Origin: an uncultured Taibaiella sp.
GTDB lineage: Bacteria > Bacteroidota > Bacteroidia > Chitinophagales > Chitinophagaceae
Assembly (NCBI GenBank): GCA_937871155.1
Contig: CALMXV010000308.1
Span: 1 to 12,230 of the forward strand
Length of the DNA stretch: 12,230 bases
Direction of reading: 5' to 3'
The position numbers were made by a program, and so were the translations under genes. The notes below the pieces were generated by a model. The model was given only the letters and a program-made list of their open reading frames with translations, searched no databases and was not told the origin of the DNA. Below are positions 1-6,840 of this stretch, one piece after another. Within the stretch, counting starts at the first letter, position 1, and every line of letters begins with the position of its first letter.

Positions 1-514
1 GAGTCATTTCATCAATACCTCCAACTAAAATATTCTTTGTTGCATGTTCATTTAGATACAAACCTGCATTTATCATCGCATGTTCAAAGGAGTGTCCACG
101 CTGAACAAAAGTCAGGTTGTGTCCATTACAGTTGTTCACTAAGGCTATTTGTCCAGCAACAGTATTGTGAGTAGATTGTATAAAGGCTGTTGGAGTCAAC
201 ATTTGCTCATCTTGGTCTATCATTTTAGACAAGAAGATTTCAGTATCATACAAACAACCCAACGCTGTACCTACTGAAAAGGCATCCGGCTTTATGTTTC
301 CTGCTTTTTCTATAGCAATCTTAGAGGCTCCAATTCCCATTCTTACCGCCTTACTCATTCTACGAAGTTGCATAGCGGGTATATAGGCACTATAGTCAGG
401 TTCTTTACATCGCAGATTCGTTTCATCAGAAACGGATAACGCTTCTAAAAAATCATGGGAGCTGTTATTGCCTGCCACACTTAGTACTCCAGCACTGTGT
501 AAATACAATTCCAT
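1..514 (-). CDS. Ketosynthase-like chain-length-factor homologue, Cys-less (partial, N-terminal 171 aa)
   Basis: This gene starts at ATG 514-512, one base after the stop of the preceding ketosynthase, so the pair is probably translationally coupled; it continues beyond base 1. The visible part has the ketosynthase N-terminal fold: LRRMSKAVRMG at residues 50-60, where this family has its RRMS...KMG signature, then STHNTVAGQIAL at 114-125 and LVGGIDEM at 163-170, the usual glycine-rich strand after the active-site helix. Where catalytic ketosynthases have TACSS, this protein reads TFVQRGHSF (135-143), so the nucleophilic Cys is absent and Gly140 is at or near its place. That pattern fits a non-catalytic partner such as the chain length factors of type II polyketide synthases and the 'beta-ketoacyl synthase chain length factor' proteins of aryl-polyene, ladderane and flexirubin clusters. 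It would form a heterodimer with the active ketosynthase and set chain length. The C-terminal half is not visible. Confidence 0.8.
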   Translation of the reverse strand, partial: MELYLHSAGVLSVAGNNSSHDFLEALSVSDETNLRCKEPDYSAYIPAMQLRRMSKAVRMGIGASKIAIEKAGNIKPDAFSVGTALGCLYDTEIFLSKMIDQDEQMLTPTAFIQSTHNTVAGQIALVNNCNGHNLTFVQRGHSFEHAMINAGLYLNEHATKNILVGGIDEMT

Positions 515-515
515 A

Positions 516-1712
516 TTACGCTTTTGAAAAAATGAGAGTAGAACAATTGCCACCAAACCCAAATGAGTTGGACAACACATGATTGACTTCTTGGTTAGAT
601 AGCAATGATGTCACCGGTTGCCATTGAATATCTTGCATCGGTTGCTGCCAACGAAGGTTCGGGAATATCAATTTCTCCTGAATTGCCAACATAGAAAAAA
701 CAGCTTCTACACCTCCGCTAGCACCTAAGGTATGACCTGTGTATGTTTTTGTGGACGAGGCTTTCGGAATCTTATCGCCAAAGATGAATTCAATCGCTTT
801 GCCTTCTGAGCTATCATTATTAGCGGTGCCTGTGCCGTGTAAATTGATATAGTCTATTTGAGTGGTCTCCAATCCACTTTTTTCAAGTGCTTGAGTCATG
901 GCTAATTTATTACCGATGCCTTCAGGTGATGAAGCCGTTTGATGATAGGCATCATTGGCATTGGCATAGCCGCTTACTAGGCCTTTTGGGGTAACTTTAT
1001 ATTGTTGTAATGCTTTTTCACTCATTAATAAAACATAGCCGGCACCTTCTCCCAAATTCAATCCTCGACGTTCGTTATCAAAAGGCTGACAAAGTTCTTT
1101 GTCTAAAATCATAAGAGTATTAAAGCCATTCAATGTAAATCTTGATAAGCTATCTGCACCTCCTGCAATAGCTATGTCTAGCATATTGTTCTCTATCATT
1201 TGTGCAGCCATCATAATGCTGTTAGCTGAGGAGGAACATGCGGTACTAATGGTGGTTGCAAATCCTGAAAGTCCAAAGTGTCGTTGAACAATTTCAGTTA
1301 TGGCTCCACATTCATGATATCTGAGTTGTTTTAAATCAACTTTAGAAAGGTCTTCTTTCACTGTTTTATAGACACTTTCAGTAAGGTCCATTCCACCTAC
1401 TGTATTTGCTGAAAAAAAACCTACTCGAAGATCACCGATAGCTGCTTTATAGTTTTGCCATACTTCTTTTACGGCTATTGCACTGAGTAAGGCTGTTCTT
1501 GGCATTGCTTCATTCAAGCCTGTCATTGAAGCCAACTCGTTGTTAGAATATTTCACTTCGCCTACAGGAAAAGTGTCTTGCCAATGGGTTTTTAAGAATG
1601 ATGGCTTGGTTATTCCTGATTCACCAGACTTCAAAGCATGAAGGTTAGAAGCCGTATCTATGCCTATAGCTGTTATAACACCAGTGTTTACTATATATGC
1701 TTTACTATGCAA
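516..1712 (-). CDS. Beta-ketoacyl-ACP synthase (KAS II/FabF-type, secondary-metabolite ketosynthase)
   Basis: This 398-aa protein has the normal length and the complete catalytic set of a condensing enzyme: Cys159 in STACSSS (156-162), His292 in LHGTGTANND (291-300), Lys322 and His327 in TKTYTGHTLGASG (321-333), and the C-terminal NSFGFGGN loop (382-389). It should catalyse decarboxylative Claisen condensation of malonyl-ACP with an acyl-ACP in the cytoplasm. Because it is followed one base later by a Cys-less ketosynthase-like gene, it is more likely the elongating subunit of a type II polyene synthase than housekeeping FabF. The start is TTG at 1712-1710: an in-frame TAA lies two codons upstream, there is no ATG before residue 63, and the first strand (KAYIVNTGVITAIG, 4-17) needs nearly this start. 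The gap of 51 bases to the gene before it is AT-rich, with no clear terminator. Confidence 0.9.
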   Translation of the reverse strand: MHSKAYIVNTGVITAIGIDTASNLHALKSGESGITKPSFLKTHWQDTFPVGEVKYSNNELASMTGLNEAMPRTALLSAIAVKEVWQNYKAAIGDLRVGFFSANTVGGMDLTESVYKTVKEDLSKVDLKQLRYHECGAITEIVQRHFGLSGFATTISTACSSSANSIMMAAQMIENNMLDIAIAGGADSLSRFTLNGFNTLMILDKELCQPFDNERRGLNLGEGAGYVLLMSEKALQQYKVTPKGLVSGYANANDAYHQTASSPEGIGNKLAMTQALEKSGLETTQIDYINLHGTGTANNDSSEGKAIEFIFGDKIPKASSTKTYTGHTLGASGGVEAVFSMLAIQEKLIFPNLRWQQPMQDIQWQPVTSLLSNQEVNHVLSNSFGFGGNCSTLIFSKA

Positions 1713-1763
1713 GATTTATTTTTTAAAAGTCAATCTTTTATTTTCACTTAAAGAAACTTACAA

Positions 1764-2321
1764 TTATTCTCCTTTCACAATCCATTCAAGCGCTACCTCT
1801 ACATGTTGTTCATAGGCGTCTATCCATCCAGCTAAGCAGGCATCCATACCACGATGTTCCAATAAATCCTGCACCCAAAATTCTATCATTTCTTTATTGT
1901 ACTTATTATCTATCAAAACGAGCTGCTCTCCTTTGAAGCCATGTTTTATACTCAGTTCTCCTAACATGATATTAGGCAAGGTATAAACAAATAGAGCGGG
2001 ACTAGGCAAGTCATGAGTTGTCTCTAAATATTTAGTATCAACATCGATACACCCATTGTTTGTCATCACCACCATTGCGATTTTTGTTGGGTCTAATGAT
2101 TGATATCGATATCCTGTAGCAGTCTTTAGTAGGAGTTCTGCTGCTATAGTAGCCCATTTGCATAAAACATCCATTTTAAAAAACTTGAGATACTTTACAT
2201 CCAAGCTTCGATACAATTCATCTGCAACTAAAGGCATAGCTTGATAAACGGGTTCTCCGTTTAGGCAAACTTGCTGATTGTTTATCTGTATAGTACTTAT
2301 GGAGGATCCAGTACGGCTCAC
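1764..2321 (-). CDS. Short ketosynthase-like protein, half-domain without active-site Cys
   Basis: This 185-aa protein matches only the core of a ketosynthase N-terminal half. Residues 49-66 (KMDVLCKWATIAAELLLK) resemble the helix before the core, 111-131 carry the 'TLPNIMLGELSIKHGFKG' element that normally precedes the active site, and 160-170 (DACLAGWIDAY) match the strand after it. By that alignment the position of the catalytic Cys is about Lys140 (IDNKYN, 137-142), so it cannot condense acyl chains. No C-terminal half with the two His residues exists. It may be a structural or protein-protein subunit; the function is unknown. The start is GTG at 2321-2319, placed directly after the TAA of the preceding flavoprotein gene and in the same frame. 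The only alternative is ATG at residue 29, which would still leave the core intact. No convincing ribosome binding site is seen. Confidence 0.65.
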   Translation of the reverse strand: MSRTGSSISTIQINNQQVCLNGEPVYQAMPLVADELYRSLDVKYLKFFKMDVLCKWATIAAELLLKTATGYRYQSLDPTKIAMVVMTNNGCIDVDTKYLETTHDLPSPALFVYTLPNIMLGELSIKHGFKGEQLVLIDNKYNKEMIEFWVQDLLEHRGMDACLAGWIDAYEQHVEVALEWIVKGE

Positions 2322-3569
2322 TTAATTAGCATGATTTTGTGACTCAATAAAATGTGCTAATGTGCGAACATTCTTTTCATGATTCTTCACAAAAGGGTTG
2401 GTATTATCCCACACATAGCCTGCTAATACCGAACATATTTGTGCTTTTATTTTTTCATCCTGCTTTTCTGCAAAAAAAATTTTTAATAAAGTTCCTTCAT
2501 ACCAAGTGTTCACATACGTTCTAAATACATCCACGCCTTGCTGCATCACTTTCATGTAATCATTTTCCCAATCCACCTGTTCGCCTTGTAGATGACGAAT
2601 TACAAGATGAGCTGCTTTCTGTGCCGATACAGCAGCTAAAGTAACACCAGAAGAAAATACCGGATCTAAGAACTCTGTAACATTACCGGTCAACACAAAA
2701 CCTTTACCATAAAACTTATCGGTAGTAGCACTCCAACTTTGTAGTTGACGTGGTTGTTCCCATTGCAATTCTGCACTACCAAAGCGTTCTTTAAGATACG
2801 GTATAGATTGTATCAAACGATTGTATTGAGCAAAAATATCCCCTTCATATCCATCAAAAAATTCCGGATCACTTACAAAGCCTAAAGAGGTATTACCATT
2901 TGAAAACGGTATCACCCAAACCCATGTTTTTTCATTATGTACATAGATTACAATTCGGTCCGGTTCATAATTCTCTGAGCGTTTGGGGTCGCTTACATGG
3001 CAAAATATTGCTTTTCTTGGAGGTAATGATGAGGGACGTTCCATACCAAATAGTTTAGGAATCACTCTGCCATAACCACTACCATCTACAATAAATTTCG
3101 CTTTGAAGGTGCTGGTGCTTCCATCTAAGTTTTTAACGGTGGTTATCGAATGGTCTTCGAAAAATTGGATGTTGGTCACTTCTGTTTCATAGGCTATTGG
3201 TATGCCCATTTTCTCACATTCATCGGCTAATACTTTATCAAACTCTGCTCTTGGCACTTGCCAAGTCCATTTCCAACCCTCTGAAAATTGTTGACAAAAA
3301 TTAAAATCACACAAAGAGCCGTCATGCATTACAAATTTGGCGCCGTCCTTTTGTTGAAATCCTTTGGACTGTACTGCTTCTAAAAATTTTGCTTCTTCTA
3401 AAGCTTCCATACATCTTGGTAATAAGCTTTCGCCTATTACAAAACGCGGAAACTTCATCTTCTCTACCATCTGAACATTATAGCCGGCTTGCTTAATTAT
3501 AGAAGCAGCAATAGTGCCTGAAGGTCCTGCGCCAATTATTAATACATCAACATCATGTACTGTTTGCAT
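2322..3569 (-). CDS. FAD-dependent oxidoreductase, flavin-dependent halogenase-like
   Basis: This 415-aa flavoprotein begins with an FAD-binding Rossmann motif, VLIIGAGPSG (9-18), followed by GESLLP (46-51), GSGYGR (163-168) and the second FAD motif, GNVTEFLDPVFSSGV (295-309). Residues 215-221 read TWVWVIP, close to the GWxWxIP signature of flavin-dependent halogenases, and FLDPVFSSG matches their FxxPxxSxG motif. Lys74 in FQQKDGAKF sits where phenol/pyrrole-type halogenases often carry the active-site Lys, but I cannot confirm that without an alignment. Related monooxygenases and geranylgeranyl-reductase-like enzymes share the fold, so halogenation is not assured. In a flexirubin-type setting (some flexirubins are chlorinated) it could chlorinate or hydroxylate the aromatic head on a carrier protein. 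It would need a separate flavin reductase, not seen here. It is 33 bases after the methyltransferase and abuts the next gene. Confidence 0.85.
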   Translation of the reverse strand: MQTVHDVDVLIIGAGPSGTIAASIIKQAGYNVQMVEKMKFPRFVIGESLLPRCMEALEEAKFLEAVQSKGFQQKDGAKFVMHDGSLCDFNFCQQFSEGWKWTWQVPRAEFDKVLADECEKMGIPIAYETEVTNIQFFEDHSITTVKNLDGSTSTFKAKFIVDGSGYGRVIPKLFGMERPSSLPPRKAIFCHVSDPKRSENYEPDRIVIYVHNEKTWVWVIPFSNGNTSLGFVSDPEFFDGYEGDIFAQYNRLIQSIPYLKERFGSAELQWEQPRQLQSWSATTDKFYGKGFVLTGNVTEFLDPVFSSGVTLAAVSAQKAAHLVIRHLQGEQVDWENDYMKVMQQGVDVFRTYVNTWYEGTLLKIFFAEKQDEKIKAQICSVLAGYVWDNTNPFVKNHEKNVRTLAHFIESQNHAN

Positions 3570-3602
3570 TGGGATAATTTATTTAGGGGAGTTATAAATT
3601 TT

Positions 3603-4694
3603 TTATTTTTTCCTAAGCTCTAAGATGGTATGGCTCAAACCAATGTTGTCATTCTGTTGAACGATTTTAAAACCTGCTTCGTCAATCAACTTAAAAAACA
3701 CTTCGCTATCATACATCTGGCTATTACCATTTGCCATAGTGGTGAAATATAAAGAAGTCATTTGTAAACTTAATGCTGAAGCGGGGAAACGTTGTACATC
3801 CCAAAAGGTTTCGTTGATAAAGATGCGCCCGTTATCATCTAGTGCTTCATGGCATTTTTTTAAGATGGATACAATTTCATCATCGGCAAAGCAATCTAAA
3901 AACTGGCTCATCCAAATGATGTCATAGCCTTTGGGTAAGGTAGTAGCTGCATCTAGCATATTCGCTGTAAAATATTGGGCACGTTCTCCATAACCGGCAT
4001 CTTCAATATTTTTCTTAGCCACATTCAATTGAATTTGTAGATCTACCAACCCCATTTCTACCTCATCATTATAGCCTAAGCAAGCAATAGAAAACTTACC
4101 GGTGTTGGCGCCGATATCCATTATTTTTTTAGGATTCGAGGCAAATACTAATGGAAGGGCTTCTGGAAAGGCATTATCAGAATAATAATGATCAAAGTTA
4201 AACCAACTAGCTTTTGCGGGTTCTTTAAGCAACGCTAATCCTTGGTAAATCGTTTCCCATCCGCCTAAATGTTTAAGACCTGCAGGCTTACCGGTATCTA
4301 TGGCTTCTTCCAAATTTTGCGCCCCATCATAGCACACATCTCGCATGAAATCCGTGTTTACAATGGTCATCATATGATTGATGAAGAAGTGACCGGTTTT
4401 GGTCAACCTATATTTACCTTCCTGACGATAAACAAGTCCAATACCCAAACCGGCTTCTAGTAATACACGAACACCGTAATGGGTCATTTTTACTTTTTCC
4501 GCTACAGCATGAATACTGACACCCTCTTTACCGGCTTCATCTACTACTTTCAAAATTCCTTTGTCTCTTAGTAAAACAGAAGCTTGAAATATATACGGCG
4601 CAAATGCTATGTATTGTGCTTGCGAAATGGCATCTACTGCCGACATGTTATCTGTAGAAAATAAGGCACTCTTTGTTTCCGGGGTTGCTGTCAT
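3603..4694 (-). CDS. Class I SAM-dependent methyltransferase with N-terminal winged-helix dimerisation domain
   Basis: This 363-aa protein has an N-terminal winged-helix/dimerisation region (about 20-110; IHAVAEKVKMTHYGVRVLLEAG at 61-82 is its helix-turn-helix) and a C-terminal Rossmann methyltransferase domain. Motif I is MDIGANTGKFS (192-202), followed by the acidic ribose-binding VDLQ (Asp218 at 217-220), the DIIWMSQFLDCF strand/helix (258-269) and NETFWD. This is the layout of hydroxyneurosporene/plant-type O-methyltransferases. The usual catalytic His of the LHDW motif appears to be Asp267 (FLDCFADDE, 265-273), so classical His-base O-methylation is doubtful and C-methylation or another role is possible. 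As the first gene of the cluster operon it probably methylates the aromatic starter or head group; that is inference from context. It starts at ATG 4694, with an AT-rich leader and a candidate promoter about 90 bases upstream. Confidence 0.85.
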   Translation of the reverse strand: MTATPETKSALFSTDNMSAVDAISQAQYIAFAPYIFQASVLLRDKGILKVVDEAGKEGVSIHAVAEKVKMTHYGVRVLLEAGLGIGLVYRQEGKYRLTKTGHFFINHMMTIVNTDFMRDVCYDGAQNLEEAIDTGKPAGLKHLGGWETIYQGLALLKEPAKASWFNFDHYYSDNAFPEALPLVFASNPKKIMDIGANTGKFSIACLGYNDEVEMGLVDLQIQLNVAKKNIEDAGYGERAQYFTANMLDAATTLPKGYDIIWMSQFLDCFADDEIVSILKKCHEALDDNGRIFINETFWDVQRFPASALSLQMTSLYFTTMANGNSQMYDSEVFFKLIDEAGFKIVQQNDNIGLSHTILELRKK

Positions 4695-4783
4695 AAATTT
4701 GATGATTATAAAAAGTAAAAGTAAAACTTAAACCCAAATTAGAAAGTGAAGCTTAATAAAAATTATCGTAATCTTTCCTAACT

Positions 4784-4791
4784 CAAAAGTA
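4784..4791 (-). promoter_or_regulatory. Candidate -7 box for the biosynthetic operon
   Basis: Read on the minus strand, TACTTTTG matches the Bacteroidota -7 consensus TAnnTTTG exactly. Transcription would start near 4777, giving a leader of about 80 bases before the methyltransferase ATG. No good TTTG -33 element is found 19-21 bases upstream, so the support is one box only. It lies between the lepB terminator and the operon, where a promoter is expected. Confidence 0.35.
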
Positions 4792-4837
4792 GTAACGAAC
4801 TATGTGTAGCGCCTTGCCTTTTATCATTCGGCTACCT

Positions 4838-4881
4838 TCCTTAAAAATCAATAAAGGTTGCCCTTTATGGAACAACCTTTA
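4838..4881 (-). terminator. Rho-independent terminator after lepB
   Basis: A 9-bp perfect stem pairs bases 4852-4860 with 4873-4881 around a 12-base loop. On the minus strand the hairpin begins 24 bases after the lepB stop codon and is followed by ATTGATTTTT, a U-rich tract. This separates signal peptidase from the downstream biosynthetic operon. A second, competing pairing (ATAAAGG with CCTTTAT in the loop) is also possible. Confidence 0.7.
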
Positions 4882-4905
4882 CAGACAATTAAATTATAGC
4901 TGAAG

Positions 4906-6099
4906 TTATTTTTCTAATGCGGTTACCGTACGAAGTAGTCGGCTCCAACGTGGGCTAAAGAGGCTTTCTTTATAACTAAGCCATACAAAAGAGGCTTTTC
5001 CTACGACATGATCTTCCGGTACAAATCCCCAAAAACGAGAGTCTAAAGAATTGTGACGGTTGTCGCCCATCATCCAATAATAATCCATCTTGAAGGTATA
5101 GCTGTCTGCGGGTTTCCCGTTAATTTCAAAAGCAGTTGCTGTTTCTACTAGTGTGTTTTTTTCATATACGGAAATGATGCGGCGGTAAAGGGCTATATTT
5201 TGTGGGGTTAACTTTACGGTCACACCTTTTTTAGGAACTGTCATCGGTCCGAAGTTGTCCACGTTCCATTTAAAATTGGTTGTATCCTGCGGGAAAGTCC
5301 ATTCTCTTATTGAACCAACATCCCCAGGCGTTTTTGTAAAAGGCACTACTTGAACAATATTTTGAAGTTTTTTGACTACTTCTACTTGATCATTTTCTAT
5401 AAATAATAAATAGACATTACCATTGCCACCGGCTACTTCAATTTCATTTTCTTCCAAAGCATCTGCATCGATTGGTTTACCATTAGTTACTACTTGATAT
5501 AAAAGTTTTGAATGAGGAAATGAGGTTGCAGGTTGTCCATTTACATATAAGACAGCGTTCTTCAGTTCTAATACATCACCGGGCACACCCACACAGCGTT
5601 TGATATAGTTATCTGTTTTATCTACAGGGCGTGAAATGACGGTATAACTCGACCATACAGCTTCTCTTCCCATCTCGCGCACCTTAGCATAATAGTCTTC
5701 GTTAGGGCTTTCCATCATCACGGTATCGCCATGTGGAAAGTTGAACACCACAACATCATTACGCTCTACCTTACCGAATCCCCACCAACGACGGTAATCC
5801 CATTGTACGGATTCGCTATAAGATTTACCACCCGTAATAGGTAGCGTATTATGTACCAGAGGCACAGAAAGCGGAGTCATTGGCACACGAGGTCCATAAG
5901 ACATTTTACTAACAAACAAATAATCGTTTACAAGTAAACTCCCTTCCATAGAACCGGTAGGAATGGTATAGGCTTCAATAAAAAAAGTACGAATGATAGT
6001 TGCTGCAACTATGGCAAACACAGCTGCATCAAACCATTCTCTTAGAGTTGATTTTTTTTTCTTTGGTGTGGAATCTTTCTTCCAAAATGCTAAACGCAT
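4906..6099 (-). CDS. lepB: Signal peptidase I
   Basis: This 397-aa inner-membrane serine protease cleaves signal peptides from exported proteins. A single membrane segment (about 24-42) is followed by box B, TIPTGSMEGSL, with nucleophile Ser50, then NYIKRCVGVPGD (164-175), where Lys167 is the general base, and box E, GDNRHNSLDSRFWG (345-358). The N-terminus is basic (KKDSTPKKKK), consistent with a cytoplasmic tail. It is longer than the roughly 320-aa E. coli enzyme because about 140-150 residues lie between the catalytic Lys region and box E. Enlarged forms are common in Bacteroidota. The upstream gene ends 133 bases before it with no strong terminator between, so co-transcription is possible; a hairpin terminator follows. 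The basic start and intact catalytic dyad make the call secure. Confidence 0.95.
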   Translation of the reverse strand: MRLAFWKKDSTPKKKKSTLREWFDAAVFAIVAATIIRTFFIEAYTIPTGSMEGSLLVNDYLFVSKMSYGPRVPMTPLSVPLVHNTLPITGGKSYSESVQWDYRRWWGFGKVERNDVVVFNFPHGDTVMMESPNEDYYAKVREMGREAVWSSYTVISRPVDKTDNYIKRCVGVPGDVLELKNAVLYVNGQPATSFPHSKLLYQVVTNGKPIDADALEENEIEVAGGNGNVYLLFIENDQVEVVKKLQNIVQVVPFTKTPGDVGSIREWTFPQDTTNFKWNVDNFGPMTVPKKGVTVKLTPQNIALYRRIISVYEKNTLVETATAFEINGKPADSYTFKMDYYWMMGDNRHNSLDSRFWGFVPEDHVVGKASFVWLSYKESLFSPRWSRLLRTVTALEK

Positions 6100-6232
6100 A
6101 AGCAGTTAAAAACTAAATGAGGAGCGAAAATAACAACAAAAACAAGCATTTTATTATTGGCACCTATCAGATTTAACAATTTGCGGAAATTCCAACCAAT
6201 GCTTGAGGAAGGTAATTGTTGTGCATAAAAGT

Positions 6233-6730
6233 TTAATGATAACCTAAATACTGTTTGGAATATGGGGTCGTTTCTATTTGTATCTCCTCGCCTACTTCCC
6301 ATTTTCTATAATCTTGGTCCGTTACTTCAATACTAAGTTTTATGGCATTGGTTAAATAGAAATAATACTTATTATTCTCAGGCATGTATTGCTTTCTCGT
6401 GATTATAGCTGCTTTTATAATTTTTGAAGCATGGTGGATGTCTTGCTGCACTTTATACAAATATTTCTTGTAGGTCCAGTAAAGGGCAAAAGTACTAAGC
6501 AACAATAAAAAGATAACACCAATAAAATAATTCGTCAATGAAAATTCGGTGGTTTCTCCATCTAAAGCCAATATCCAAGACCCTGCAAAAGGGCAAGCAA
6601 AACAAAACACCATAAGCACATTGGCTACTAGATACAACTGCTTTCTATCTTTCTTTTCTTTTTGTTTTAGAAAGGCAAGTTCGTCCTTAGACAACGTAGT
6701 GTTATATTGAATAAGATGCAAATCATTCAT
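6233..6730 (-). CDS. Hypothetical two-helix membrane protein
   Basis: I do not recognise a family for this 165-aa protein. A charged N-terminal segment (about 13-31, rich in Lys and Glu) precedes two likely membrane helices at about 32-54 and 66-86, joined by a short acidic loop. A cytoplasmic or periplasmic C-terminal region of about 75 residues follows. It looks like beta structure: YYFYLTNAIKLSIEV (122-136), then EVGEEIQIETTP (145-156) and the end SKQYLGYH. No catalytic motif is visible. It starts at ATG 6730-6728. It lies between the terminator of the large secreted-protein gene and lepB, in the same direction as lepB, so the two could share a transcript, though nothing shows a shared function. 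Confidence 0.7.
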   Translation of the reverse strand: MNDLHLIQYNTTLSKDELAFLKQKEKKDRKQLYLVANVLMVFCFACPFAGSWILALDGETTEFSLTNYFIGVIFLLLLSTFALYWTYKKYLYKVQQDIHHASKIIKAAIITRKQYMPENNKYYFYLTNAIKLSIEVTDQDYRKWEVGEEIQIETTPYSKQYLGYH

Positions 6731-6784
6731 AGTGTATCATAAAACACAATAGTAGCAAACAACTAATTTTTCATTCATCTTAGT

Positions 6785-6812
6785 AAATAAAAAGTAAAGG
6801 TCCGTAACCTTT
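6785..6812 (-). terminator. Rho-independent terminator after the T9SS substrate gene
   Basis: A 6-bp stem (AAAGGT at 6796-6801 with ACCTTT at 6807-6812) closes a 5-base loop. On the minus strand it is followed by ACTTTTTATTT, a U-rich tail, about 28 bases after the stop codon of the 747-aa secreted protein. The short stem is AT-rich, so strength is moderate. Confidence 0.6.
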
Positions 6813-6840
6813 TAGATGTTTAAAAACAATCGTTAATTGG

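Larger units (their letters stand above)
1..4694 (-). other. Edge of a probable flexirubin/aryl-polyene-type biosynthetic gene cluster
   Basis: Five consecutive minus-strand genes (methyltransferase, halogenase-like flavoprotein, short ketosynthase-like protein, catalytic ketosynthase, Cys-less ketosynthase partner) are separated by only 33, 0, 51 and 1 bases and read as one operon. A type II ketosynthase followed directly by a Cys-less chain-length-factor-like protein is the known core of aryl-polyene and flexirubin clusters, and methyltransferase and flavin oxidoreductase genes are common tailoring members in Bacteroidota. The cluster boundary is probably just upstream of the methyltransferase, because the signal peptidase gene before it ends in a terminator and is a housekeeping gene. 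Diagnostic partners (ACP, FabG/FabZ-like enzymes, ammonia lyase, acyltransferase, MMPL exporter, DarA/DarB) would lie beyond base 1 and are not seen, so the product class is an inference. Confidence 0.6.

Noticed and set aside
4806..4835. GTAGC/GCTAC inverted repeat upstream of the methyltransferase
   Set aside because: Only five base pairs with a 20-base loop and no U-tract; not distinguishable from chance.
6175..6220. AACAATT/AATTGTT inverted repeat downstream of the hypothetical membrane protein
   Set aside because: Seven AT-rich pairs with a 32-base loop and no clear T-run; too weak for a terminator call.
6090..6302. 70-codon minus-strand frame bridging the hypothetical membrane protein and lepB
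   Set aside because: It overlaps the end of one gene and the start of the other in another frame, has no family resemblance, and its composition looks like translated intergenic DNA.
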